64,000 bases of DNA from Nonomuraea sp. NBC_00507 (GTDB lineage Bacteria > Actinomycetota > Actinomycetes > Streptosporangiales > Streptosporangiaceae): contig NZ_CP107853.1 of assembly GCF_036013525.1 (NCBI RefSeq), positions 11,904,001 to 11,968,000 on the forward strand, written 5' to 3'. The notes below the pieces were generated by a model. That model worked only from the letters and a program-made list of their open reading frames with translations. It had not been told where the DNA came from and searched no databases. This document shows positions 1 through 7,699 of this stretch, piece by piece; position 1 is the first letter of the stretch, and every line of letters starts with the position of its first letter. The translations under genes were made by a program, and so were the position numbers.

Positions 1-2
1 CC

Positions 3-248
3 CCGCTGCACCAGTTGATCGAGACCGAGTTCCCCGGCTGGGATCCGTACCCATGGGGTGCTCGCTACCAGAGCGACGACCTGATCAGGCACATCCTGAT
101 CGCGCAGGCGCTGCTGCCCGAGTACGCCGAGCTTTTCCGGGGCCTCGGCGACGACGAGCTGATCGCGCTGGCCGATTCGTTCCTGCTGGAGCAGTGCATA
201 CGCCGGGAGCCGCTGCTCGAACTCCTGGCTGACAACCTGGCACGGTGA
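3..248 (+). CDS. 5'-truncated hypothetical protein (C-terminal part)
   Basis: The reading frame is already open at the left edge (first complete codon at 3) and ends with TGA at 246-248. A TTG at 15 could be a start, but no ribosome binding site is visible in the few bases before it, so the gene most likely begins outside the window. The visible 80 or so residues are acidic and probably helical, with an aromatic Gly-Trp-Asp stretch near the front. I do not recognise the family. It ends about 100 bases before efeU, and the iron box lies between them, so it is probably not part of that operon. Confidence 0.5.
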   Translation, partial: PLHQLIETEFPGWDPYPWGARYQSDDLIRHILIAQALLPEYAELFRGLGDDELIALADSFLLEQCIRREPLLELLADNLAR

Positions 249-315
249 CGAGGCCCACACCGTCACGCCTATCGCTTTCGGGCGCGTTCTCAGAGTAAGC
301 TTCGCCTGCCCTAAT

Positions 316-334
316 TAAGGTAAGGCTTACCTCT
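316..334 (+). promoter_or_regulatory. Iron box (IdeR/DmdR1-type operator) before efeU
   Basis: Positions 318-332 read AGGTAAGGCTTACCT, an inverted repeat that fits the core of the actinobacterial iron-box consensus TWAGGTWAGSCTWACCTWA at every position. Over the full 19 bases 17 agree. It ends 11 bases before the GTG start of efeU, so a bound iron regulator would block transcription of efeUOB when iron is plentiful. The regulator itself is not in the window. Confidence 0.85.
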
Positions 335-345
335 GTGATCCGGGA

Positions 346-1185
346 GTGACGGTGTTCGCCAGTTACCTCATAGGACTGCGCGAAGGGCTCGAGGCGACGC
401 TCGTCGTCTCGGTCCTCGTCGCTTTTCTCGTCAAGAGCGACCGCAAGGACAAGCTCCCACAGGTATGGGCCGGCGTCGGCGTGGCCGTCGCGTTGTCCGT
501 CGGGTTCGGGGCGCTGCTGACGTTCACGGCCGCGCGCCTGGAGTACACGAGTCAGGAGCTGTTCGAGGCGATCGCCTCGCTGCTGGCGGTCGTGTTCGTC
601 ACCTGGATGATCTTCTGGATGCGGCGTGCGGCCCGCGCGCTCTCCGGGGAGCTGCGGGGCAAGCTCTCCGAGGCGCTCAAGGTGGGCTCGTTCGCCGTGG
701 TCGTCATGGCGTTCCTGGCCGTCGCCAGGGAAGGGCTGGAGACCGCGCTGCTCTTCTTCGCCTCCGCCCAGGGTGCGGCCACGTCCGCGACGCCGTTGAT
801 CGGCATCACGCTGGGGGTGATCACCGCCGTCCTCATCGGCTGGGGCCTCTACGTCAGCGCCATCAAGATCAACCTCACCAGGTTCTTCACCTGGACCGGG
901 CTGCTGCTCATCCTGGTGGCCGCGGGCATTCTCAAGTACGGCGTGCACGACCTGCAGGAGGCCGGCGTACTGCCCGGCCTGAGCACCTACGCCTTCGACA
1001 TCAGCGGCGTGCTCCCCGCCGACTCCTGGTATGGCGCCCTGCTGACGGGCATGTTGAACATCACCCCGCAGCCGAGCGTTGTGGAGGTCGTGGCCTGGGC
1101 CGCGTACCTCGTTCCCACCCTCTTCCTCTTCCTCCGACCGCAGCGGAGCAAGACCACCCCGGCTCCCGCGTCCTCCGCGGCCTGA
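346..1185 (+). CDS. efeU: EfeU: FTR1-family iron permease
   Basis: A 279-residue polytopic membrane protein of the FTR1/EfeU family. It carries the two hallmark Arg-Glu-Gly-Leu-Glu motifs, at residues 12-16 and 128-132, each in a transmembrane helix. These glutamates are the iron ligands of the transport path in the family. About seven hydrophobic segments are visible. In the family it passes iron through the cytoplasmic membrane, receiving it from EfeO/EfeB. The GTG start at 346 puts the first motif close to the N-terminus, as usual. It is the first gene of an efeU-efeO-efeB operon, with efeO starting 11 bases downstream, behind an iron box at 316-334. Confidence 0.95.
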   Translation: MTVFASYLIGLREGLEATLVVSVLVAFLVKSDRKDKLPQVWAGVGVAVALSVGFGALLTFTAARLEYTSQELFEAIASLLAVVFVTWMIFWMRRAARALSGELRGKLSEALKVGSFAVVVMAFLAVAREGLETALLFFASAQGAATSATPLIGITLGVITAVLIGWGLYVSAIKINLTRFFTWTGLLLILVAAGILKYGVHDLQEAGVLPGLSTYAFDISGVLPADSWYGALLTGMLNITPQPSVVEVVAWAAYLVPTLFLFLRPQRSKTTPAPASSAA

Positions 1186-1196
1186 ACAGGAGCATC

Positions 1197-2336
1197 ATGC
1201 GTACCGTCATTCAGCTCACCTTCGGCGCGCTCGCCCTGGCCGGTCTGACCGCCTGCGGCTCGGGCGCCGCTCCCGCTCCCGCCTCGTCGTCGGCTCCCGC
1301 CAAGCCCGGGAAGATCGCCGTGGCCGCCACCGACACCGAGTGCAAGGTCGCCGCGTCCGAGGTCGCGGCGGGCACCACGACGTTCGCGATCACCAACGGC
1401 GGCGCCAAGGTGACCGAGTTCTACGTCTACGCCCCGGGCGATCGGGTCATGGCCGAGGTCGAGAACATCGTCCCCGGGCTGACCAGGGAGCTCATCGCCG
1501 AGCTGCCTGCCGGGGCGTACGAGACCGCGTGCAAGCCCGGCATGGTCGGCAAGGGCATCCGCAACCCGCTCAAGGTGACGGGCGAGCACAAGAAGCTCAC
1601 CGCGGACGCCAAGCTGGCCGAGGCCGTGGCCAGCTACAAGCGCTACGTCAAGTCGCAGAGTGACACGCTGCTGGTCAAGACGCAGGAGTTCGTGGACGCG
1701 GTCAAGGCCGGCAAGATCGACGAAGCCAAGGCGCTGTTCCCCGTGTCGCGGACGTACTGGGAGCGCATCGAGCCGGTCGCGGAGATCTTCGGCGACCTCG
1801 ACCCCGCCATCGACGGCCGCGAGGCGGACCTGGCCGAGGGCGAGGAGTGGACTGGCTTCCACAAGATCGAGAAGGACCTGTGGATCCACAAGGACGTCAG
1901 CAAGTCCGGGCCGATGGCCGACAAGCTGATGGCCGACGTCAAGACCATCGTCGAGAAGGCGAACGCCGCCGAGCTGACCCCGCTCAACCTGGCCAACGGT
2001 GCCAAGGAACTGCTGGACGAGGTGGCCACCGGGAAGATCACCGGCGAGGAGGACATCTGGTCGCACACCGACCTGTGGGACTTCGCGGCCAACCTCCAGG
2101 GCTCCAAGGCGGCCGTGCAGTCGCTGCGGCCGGTGCTCGAGGAGCGGGCTCCTGACCTGGTCAAGACGCTGGATGAGCAGTTCGCGGCGGCGGAGGCGGC
2201 ACTCGAGGTGCACCGCAAGGGTGACGGCTGGCAGTTGCACAACGAGTTGTCCAAGGCCGAGCTGAAGACGCTGTCGGACGCGATCAACGCGCTGGGCGAG
2301 CCGATCAGCAAGATCGCTCCCGTGGTCGCGAAGTAG
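1197..2336 (+). CDS. efeO: EfeO: iron-uptake lipoprotein (cupredoxin + M75 domain)
   Basis: A 379-residue lipoprotein. The signal sequence ends in a lipobox, Leu-Thr-Ala-Cys, followed by an Ala/Pro/Ser-rich linker. Next come an N-terminal cupredoxin-like EfeO-I domain (about residues 35-125) and a helical M75 peptidase-like domain. The M75 domain keeps the metal-binding His-x-x-Glu motif at residues 222-225 (HKIE). In the family EfeO binds iron outside the membrane and hands it to EfeU. ATG 1197 lies 11 bases after the efeU stop. The larger open frame that starts at 465 is only read-through antisense-like sequence of efeU and is not the gene. Confidence 0.95.
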   Translation: MRTVIQLTFGALALAGLTACGSGAAPAPASSSAPAKPGKIAVAATDTECKVAASEVAAGTTTFAITNGGAKVTEFYVYAPGDRVMAEVENIVPGLTRELIAELPAGAYETACKPGMVGKGIRNPLKVTGEHKKLTADAKLAEAVASYKRYVKSQSDTLLVKTQEFVDAVKAGKIDEAKALFPVSRTYWERIEPVAEIFGDLDPAIDGREADLAEGEEWTGFHKIEKDLWIHKDVSKSGPMADKLMADVKTIVEKANAAELTPLNLANGAKELLDEVATGKITGEEDIWSHTDLWDFAANLQGSKAAVQSLRPVLEERAPDLVKTLDEQFAAAEAALEVHRKGDGWQLHNELSKAELKTLSDAINALGEPISKIAPVVAK

Positions 2337-2352
2337 CCGGAGGTAGGGCTCG

Positions 2353-3729
2353 ATGTCAGAAGCCACAGAACCGGGACGTTCCCCGTCGGTGAGCCCCGAG
2401 GACGGCGGGCGCGTCCCGTCGGCGGCCTCGGACGGGGCGGGCACCCCGTCGGCGACCCCTGAGGACGGCGGGGCCGCCGGGCGGCGGGTCAGCCGCAGGG
2501 GCCTGTTCGGGCTGGGCGCGGCGGGTGCGGCGGTCGTCGGGGCCGGCGCGGTGGCGGCGAGCTCGCTGTTCGACGAACAGCCGGTCGCGCACGCCTCCTC
2601 GACCTCCGACCCGTACCCCTTCTATGGGCAGCACCAGGCGGGCATCGTCACGCCGGCCCAGGACCGGCTCCACTTCGTGGCGTTCGACGTCACCACCGAG
2701 AAGCGGGCCGAGCTGGTCGACCTGCTGCAGGAGTGGACGGCCGCGGCGGCGCGCCTGACGCAGGGCAAGGAGTCGGGCTCGTTCGGCGCGGTGGGCGGCG
2801 CGCCGGAGGCCGCGCCCGACGACACGGGCGAAGCCCTCGGGCTGCCGGCCTCGGGGCTGACCTTGACGATCGGTTTCGGACCGTCGCTCTTCGACGACCG
2901 CTTCGGCCTGGCGGCCAAGCGGCCCGCGGCGTTGGCCGACCTGCCGAAATTTCCGGGAGAGCAGCTCATTCCGGAAATCTCCGGCGGCGACATTTGCGTG
3001 CAGGCGTGCGCCCACGACCCCCAGGTCGCCGTGCACGCCATCCGCAACCTGGCCAGAATCGGCTTCGGCCGGGTCTCCGTCCGCTGGTCGCAACTCGGCT
3101 TCGGCCGTACGTCGTCGACCTCGCGGGCCCAGACCACGCCCCGCAACCTGATGGGCTTCAAAGACGGCACCAACAACATGAAGCTCGAGGACGCCGGCCT
3201 GCTACGCGACCAGCTGTGGGCGGCCGCGCAGGACGGCAGCGCCTGGATGGCCGGCGGCTCGTACATGGTCACCAGGAAGATCCGCATGATGATCGAGACC
3301 TGGGACCGCACCTCGCTCCTGGAGCAGGAGCAGATCATCGGCAGGGACAAGGGTGAGGGCGCGCCGCTGGGCAAGAAGGCCGAGTTCGACACCCTGGATT
3401 TCGCCGCCAAGGGCTCGGACGGCCAGCCGGTCATCGCGGCCGACGCCCACGTCCGTCTGGCCCATCCGAGCTTCCACGGCAACGCGCACCTGCTGCGGCG
3501 CGGCTACAACTTCGTGGACGGCTCCGACGGGCTCGGCCGCCTGGACGCGGGGTTGTTCTTCATCGCGTACCAGCGCGATCCACGCAAGCAGTTCGTGCCC
3601 GTGCAGCTGAAGCTGGCTAAGATCGACCCGCTGAACGAATACATCAAGCATGTTTCGAGCGGATTGTTCGCAGTCCCGCCCGGCGTCCGCGACGCGGGAG
3701 ACTACTGGGGAAGAACGCTCTTCGAGTGA
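2353..3729 (+). CDS. efeB: EfeB: Tat-exported Dyp-type haem peroxidase
   Basis: A 458-residue dye-decolorising peroxidase. A twin-arginine signal (Ser-Arg-Arg-Gly-Leu-Phe at 47-52) sits behind an unusually long N-terminal stretch of about 45 residues made of Gly/Pro/Ser/Thr/Asp repeats. The Dyp signature Gly-Phe-Lys-Asp-Gly-Thr (268-273) carries the catalytic Asp. The probable proximal haem ligand is His366 in Asp-Ala-His-Val-Arg. In EfeUOB systems it acts outside the membrane, oxidising ferrous iron or releasing iron from haem. It is the last gene of the operon, with a GGAGGT-like ribosome binding site ahead of ATG 2353. Confidence 0.95.
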   Translation: MSEATEPGRSPSVSPEDGGRVPSAASDGAGTPSATPEDGGAAGRRVSRRGLFGLGAAGAAVVGAGAVAASSLFDEQPVAHASSTSDPYPFYGQHQAGIVTPAQDRLHFVAFDVTTEKRAELVDLLQEWTAAAARLTQGKESGSFGAVGGAPEAAPDDTGEALGLPASGLTLTIGFGPSLFDDRFGLAAKRPAALADLPKFPGEQLIPEISGGDICVQACAHDPQVAVHAIRNLARIGFGRVSVRWSQLGFGRTSSTSRAQTTPRNLMGFKDGTNNMKLEDAGLLRDQLWAAAQDGSAWMAGGSYMVTRKIRMMIETWDRTSLLEQEQIIGRDKGEGAPLGKKAEFDTLDFAAKGSDGQPVIAADAHVRLAHPSFHGNAHLLRRGYNFVDGSDGLGRLDAGLFFIAYQRDPRKQFVPVQLKLAKIDPLNEYIKHVSSGLFAVPPGVRDAGDYWGRTLFE

Positions 3730-3791
3730 ACGAAGGTGTCGGCGGGGTCTGGTAGGACAGGACAGTCAACCCCCCGACCGAGGACGTACCC

Positions 3792-4769
3792 ATGATCGAG
3801 TACGACCAATATCTCGGCTATCAGCACCGCTATGCCGAACGCTACGCCGGGCTGCCGGTGGTTCAGATCCTCTCGTCCCCCGGTGAGCCGCCGCCCGACA
3901 GCGGCGCGGTCGCATGGCGGATCAGCGCGAGCTCGTGGCCCGACGACAGCTTTGACAACGTCGGCGACGCCTTCGACGCCTTCTTCGAGCGGGCCGACGC
4001 CGCCCGTGTCACCACCATCGTCATCGGCGAATGGCCGGACTGCTACACGCAGACCTCCGCCCCCATCGTCGAGCGGCTGGTCCGGGAGGCTCCCCGATTG
4101 CCGGCGCTGCGCGCACTCTTCTTCGGCGCGATCAGCAGCGACTACTCCGAGATCTCGTGGATCCAGCAGAGCGACGTCACGCCGGTCCTGGAGGCATACC
4201 CGCTGCTGGAGCGCTTCGAGGTGCGCGGCGGCACAGGGCTGCGCCTGAGCCCCGTCCGGCATGCGGCGCTGCGGATGTTGCGGGTCGAGACCGGCGGGCT
4301 CGACGGCTCGGTCGTGCGGGCCGTGGCCGGCAGTGACCTGCCGGCGCTCGATCACCTGGAGTTGTGGCTCGGCGTCGAGGAATACGGCGGCACCACGACG
4401 GTCGCCGACCTCAACCCGATCCTCCGGGGCGAGCGCCTGCCCGCGCTGCGCCACCTGGGGCTGCAGGACAGCGAGATCCAGGACGACATCGCCGCCGCCG
4501 TAGCGTCGGCGCCGGTCGTGGCCAGGCTGGAGACGCTCGCCCTGTCGATGGGCGTGCTCACCGACCAGGGTGCCGAGGCGCTGCTCACCGGCCAGCCCCT
4601 CACCCACCTGCGCCGGCTCGACCTGCACCACCACTACCTCGGCGACGAGATGATGCGGCGGGTGACCGAGGCCCTGCCCGGCGTGCAGGTCGACCTGTCC
4701 GATCAGGAGGAGCCCGACGAAGACGAGGACGACGACGAGATATGGCGCTACGTGGCGGTGGACGAGTGA
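3792..4769 (+). CDS. STM4015-family leucine-rich-repeat protein, copy 1
   Basis: A 325-residue soluble protein with degenerate leucine-rich repeats from about residue 95 onward (repeated Leu-x-x-Leu-x-x-Leu blocks such as PALRHLGLQ and THLRRLDLH). No signal peptide or catalytic motif is seen. It matches the pattern of STM4015-family proteins, which occur with the STM4011-4014 genes; no biochemical role is known to me. It ends with an Asp/Glu-rich stretch and then a short tail, WRYVAVDE (318-325), that is also kept in the next gene. It is followed 20 bases later by a paralogue. It heads the cluster and may be a scaffold or a substrate of the radical SAM partners; that is inference. Confidence 0.8.
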   Translation: MIEYDQYLGYQHRYAERYAGLPVVQILSSPGEPPPDSGAVAWRISASSWPDDSFDNVGDAFDAFFERADAARVTTIVIGEWPDCYTQTSAPIVERLVREAPRLPALRALFFGAISSDYSEISWIQQSDVTPVLEAYPLLERFEVRGGTGLRLSPVRHAALRMLRVETGGLDGSVVRAVAGSDLPALDHLELWLGVEEYGGTTTVADLNPILRGERLPALRHLGLQDSEIQDDIAAAVASAPVVARLETLALSMGVLTDQGAEALLTGQPLTHLRRLDLHHHYLGDEMMRRVTEALPGVQVDLSDQEEPDEDEDDDEIWRYVAVDE

Positions 4770-4789
4770 CGCACGACGGACCGACGACC

Positions 4790-5752
4790 ATGATCCACTT
4801 CACTGAGCTGCCCAGCCACTACGAGCGCTACTACGAGGAATACGCCGGATTGCCCATCGCCCACGCGCCCTGGCAGGAGGAAGACGGCCCTCAGCCGGCG
4901 GGCGGCTCCGTGGCGTGGCGGCTCACTGGCAACGAATGGGACGACGACGCCCCTGACGAGATCGGCGAGACTCTCGACTGGCTCTTCGACCACGTCGACA
5001 CCACACAGGTCACCGCCCTCGTCATCGGCCAGTGGGAAGATTGCTACGAGACCCCCGCCGACCACATCGTGGCCCGGCTGGCCGCCGAGGCGGCACGGTT
5101 GCCCGCGCTGCGCTCGATCTTCCTGGGTGCGATGTCTCCGGAGGAGTCCGAGATCTCGTGGATCCAGCAGGCGGACATCACGCCGCTTCTGGAGGCGTTC
5201 CCGAAGCTGGAACGTCTGGAAGTGCGGGGCGGAAGCAATCTCAGGCTCCATCCGGTGCGGCACGGATCGCTGCGGATGTTGCGGATGGAGACCGGCGGGC
5301 TCGGCGGCGACGTCGTCCGGGCAGTGGCCGGAAGCGACCTGCCCGCGCTGGAGCTGTTGGAGCTGTGGTTCGGTTCTGACCAGTACGGCGGGGATGCGAC
5401 CGTCGGCGATCTCGCACCGATCATGAGCGGCGAACGGCTGCCCGCCCTGCGCCACCTGCGGCTGCAGAACGCCGAGTTCCAGGACGAGATCGCCGCCGCC
5501 GTGGGCGCCGCGCCCATCGTGGCCAGGCTGGAGTCGCTGAGCCTGTCGATGGGCTCGCTCACCGACGCCGGGGCCGAGTCGCTGCTGAGCGGCCAGCCGC
5601 TCACCCACCTGCGGTGGCTCAACCTCGACCACAACTACCTGTCGGCCACCATGATCGAGCGCCTGGCCAAGGCCCTTCCGGGAGTCGACGTCGTGCTCTC
5701 CGGTAACGAGAGCTTCGATCGTGCGTGGCGGTTCGTCGCGGTGAGCGAGTGA
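4790..5752 (+). CDS. STM4015-family leucine-rich-repeat protein, copy 2
   Basis: A 320-residue paralogue of the preceding protein, similar along its full length. Shared blocks include the Ser-Glu-Ile-Ser-Trp-Ile-Gln-Gln segment and the Val-Arg-Ala-Val-Ala-Gly-Ser-Asp-Leu-Pro block. Leucine-rich repeats fill the second half. The end, WRFVAVSE (313-320), matches the tail of copy 1 although the acidic linker in front differs. ATG 4790 is chosen because its product aligns with the start of copy 1 (a Tyr-rich His-Tyr-Glu-Arg-Tyr stretch); the longer open frame beginning at 4364 is shadow. The stop is one base before the GTG of the next gene, which suggests coupled translation. Confidence 0.8.
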   Translation: MIHFTELPSHYERYYEEYAGLPIAHAPWQEEDGPQPAGGSVAWRLTGNEWDDDAPDEIGETLDWLFDHVDTTQVTALVIGQWEDCYETPADHIVARLAAEAARLPALRSIFLGAMSPEESEISWIQQADITPLLEAFPKLERLEVRGGSNLRLHPVRHGSLRMLRMETGGLGGDVVRAVAGSDLPALELLELWFGSDQYGGDATVGDLAPIMSGERLPALRHLRLQNAEFQDEIAAAVGAAPIVARLESLSLSMGSLTDAGAESLLSGQPLTHLRWLNLDHNYLSATMIERLAKALPGVDVVLSGNESFDRAWRFVAVSE

Positions 5753-5753
5753 C

Positions 5754-6845
5754 GTGCTGAGCGGTGTGCGCCTCGCCGTGGTGGGGATCCCCGGGCATCG
5801 GCGCGTGACGATGTTCCGCGACGCCGTGCTGGCCGCGGGGCTGGCTGAGCCATACGTGGTCTCCTGGCGGGACGTGCTGACCGGGCGGGAGCTCCACGTG
5901 CCCGAGGGGTCGCTGCTGCGGCTGGACTCGCCGGGCGAGGACGCCGAGACCGACGCGCTGCTGCGCGGGCCCGGGGATCCTGCGCGGGTCGGCGGAGGCG
6001 CGTCCTGGTACGCCGCCTTCACCGCCGGGCTGGAACGGGTCGCCGCGATCGGGGGCGTGCGCCTGCTCGGCGACGTCCGGGAGATCGCCGTGATGTTCGA
6101 CAAACGGCGCTGCCACGCCGTGTTGTCGGCCGCGGGAGTGCCGGTCCCGCTGGCCTTCGCGATCTCCTCGTACGCCGAGCTGCGTGCGGAGATGACACGG
6201 AGGGGGTGGGCGCGGGTGTTCGTCAAGCCCGTGCACGGGTCGTCGGCGTCGGGCGTGATCGCGCTTCATGCGCGTGGTGACCGCGTCCAGGCCGTCACGT
6301 CGGCGGCCTGGGGGGCAGAGGGCGGGCTGTTCAACTCGCTGCGCGTGCGCACTTATACCTCCCATGACGAGGTGCGGCAGATCGTCGACCTCCTGGCCGG
6401 GGACGGGCTGCACGTGGAGCGGTGGTTCCCGAAGGCGTCGTTCGGCGGGAAGGTGTTCGACCTGCGGGTGGTGACCGTCGCCGGGGTTCCGACCCACGCG
6501 GTGGTGCGGATGAGCCGCACTCCCATGACGAACCTGCACCTCGGCGGGCAGCGTGGCGACCTCGAAGTGGTGCGGTCGCGGCCGGCGTTGTGGGAGCGGG
6601 TGCTGGAGGTCTGTTCACGGGTGGCCGCGTGTTTTCCCGGCAGCCCCGCCACGGGAGTGGATGTCATGGTGGGGGCGGATTGGCGCTCGGTGATGGTGGC
6701 GGAGGTGAACGCGTTCGGGGACCTGCTGCCTGGTTTGGGGGATATTTCAGGAAATGGGCGGGACACCTATGCCGAGCAGGTCCGGGCGATCCTGCCGGGG
6801 GCGATAACCCCCGACGCGACGATCGCGGCGGCGAGGGTCTTATGA
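5754..6845 (+). CDS. STM4014-family ATP-grasp-like protein
   Basis: A 363-residue soluble protein with ATP-grasp features. A lysine-containing strand and glycine/serine loop (Phe-Val-Lys158-Pro-Val-His-Gly-Ser-Ser-Ala-Ser-Gly) would bind nucleotide. A late Glu-Val-Asn (Asn319) followed by Gly-Asp-Leu-Leu-Pro would bind metal. ATP-grasp enzymes ligate a carboxylate to an amine or thiol through an acyl phosphate, so a ligase or peptide-modifying role is plausible; the substrate is unknown. Its place between STM4015 and STM4013 matches the STM4014 family. GTG 5754 begins one base after the previous stop, and the 3' end overlaps the next gene by ATGA. Confidence 0.75.
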   Translation: MLSGVRLAVVGIPGHRRVTMFRDAVLAAGLAEPYVVSWRDVLTGRELHVPEGSLLRLDSPGEDAETDALLRGPGDPARVGGGASWYAAFTAGLERVAAIGGVRLLGDVREIAVMFDKRRCHAVLSAAGVPVPLAFAISSYAELRAEMTRRGWARVFVKPVHGSSASGVIALHARGDRVQAVTSAAWGAEGGLFNSLRVRTYTSHDEVRQIVDLLAGDGLHVERWFPKASFGGKVFDLRVVTVAGVPTHAVVRMSRTPMTNLHLGGQRGDLEVVRSRPALWERVLEVCSRVAACFPGSPATGVDVMVGADWRSVMVAEVNAFGDLLPGLGDISGNGRDTYAEQVRAILPGAITPDATIAAARVL

Positions 6846-7699
6846 CCGGCACGCGGCAAGAGGCGGGCCCGCTCGACAGGACCACGGTGTCCTCCCGGAC
6901 AGGCGCGCTCGACATGAACGCCATTGTGGGCAGCCACGACATCCTGTTGGTGACGCTCGACACGCTGCGCTACGACGTCGCCGCCGAGCTCGCGGCCGCC
7001 GGTCAGCTGACCGGCCTCCTGCCGCCGGGCGTGTGGTGGGAGCGCAGGCACAGCCCGGGAAGCTTCACCTACGCCGCGCACGCCGCCATGTTCGCCGGTT
7101 TCCTGCCGACGCCGGTGACGCCGGGGCCGCATCCGCGGTTGTTCGCGGCCACGTTCCCCGGGAGTGAGACCACGGCCGCGGGCACGTGGGTGTTCGACGC
7201 GCCCGACCTGCCCACGGGCCTGGCCCGAGCCGGTTACCACACGGTGTGCGTGGGCGGCGTGGGCTTCTTCAACAAGCTGACGCCGCTCGGGTCCGCGCTT
7301 CCGAGCCTGTTCGCCGAGAGCCATTGGGAGCCGGAGTTCGGCGTGACGAATCCGGCATCTCTGGAGCACCAGATCGACCGGGCCGCTGAGGTGCTGCGCC
7401 GCGTACGCGAGCGGGTCTTCCTGTTCGTCAACGTGTCAGCCCTGCACCAGCCCAACCATTTCTACCTGCCCGGCGCGACCGGCGACTCGCTGGAGAGCCA
7501 CGCCGCGGCCCTGCGCTACGTGGACCGGCACATCGGGCGGCTCTACGGGCTGATGCGCCGCCCTTGCCTGGTGATCGTCTGCTCGGACCACGGCACGGCG
7601 TACGGCGAGGGCGGGCACACCGGCCACCGGGTCGGCCACGACGTGGTCTGGACGGTTCCGTATGCGCAGTTCGTACTGGAGGATCATGCGGCCGTATGA
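6842..7699 (+). CDS. STM4013-family sulfatase/alkaline-phosphatase-fold hydrolase
   Basis: A 285-residue protein with the metal-binding core of the alkaline phosphatase superfamily: Thr-Leu-Asp-Thr-Leu-Arg-Tyr-Asp near the start (T38-D45), Ser-Phe-Thr-Tyr-Ala-Ala-His near residue 73 as the likely nucleophile region, and Ser-Asp-His-Gly (248-251) followed by Gly-His and Gly-His. It lacks a signal peptide, so it should act in the cytoplasm, unlike most sulfatases. The ATG at 6842 overlaps the STM4014 stop (ATGA). An in-frame ATG at 6914 (Met-Asn-Ala-Ile) would remove 24 residues and may be the true start, because family members usually begin close to that point. Confidence 0.75.
   Translation: MTGTRQEAGPLDRTTVSSRTGALDMNAIVGSHDILLVTLDTLRYDVAAELAAAGQLTGLLPPGVWWERRHSPGSFTYAAHAAMFAGFLPTPVTPGPHPRLFAATFPGSETTAAGTWVFDAPDLPTGLARAGYHTVCVGGVGFFNKLTPLGSALPSLFAESHWEPEFGVTNPASLEHQIDRAAEVLRRVRERVFLFVNVSALHQPNHFYLPGATGDSLESHAAALRYVDRHIGRLYGLMRRPCLVIVCSDHGTAYGEGGHTGHRVGHDVVWTVPYAQFVLEDHAAV

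Noticed and set aside
465..2336. 623-residue frame starting inside efeU
   Set aside because: Only the part from 1197 on is EfeO; the upstream part is an alternate frame of efeU.
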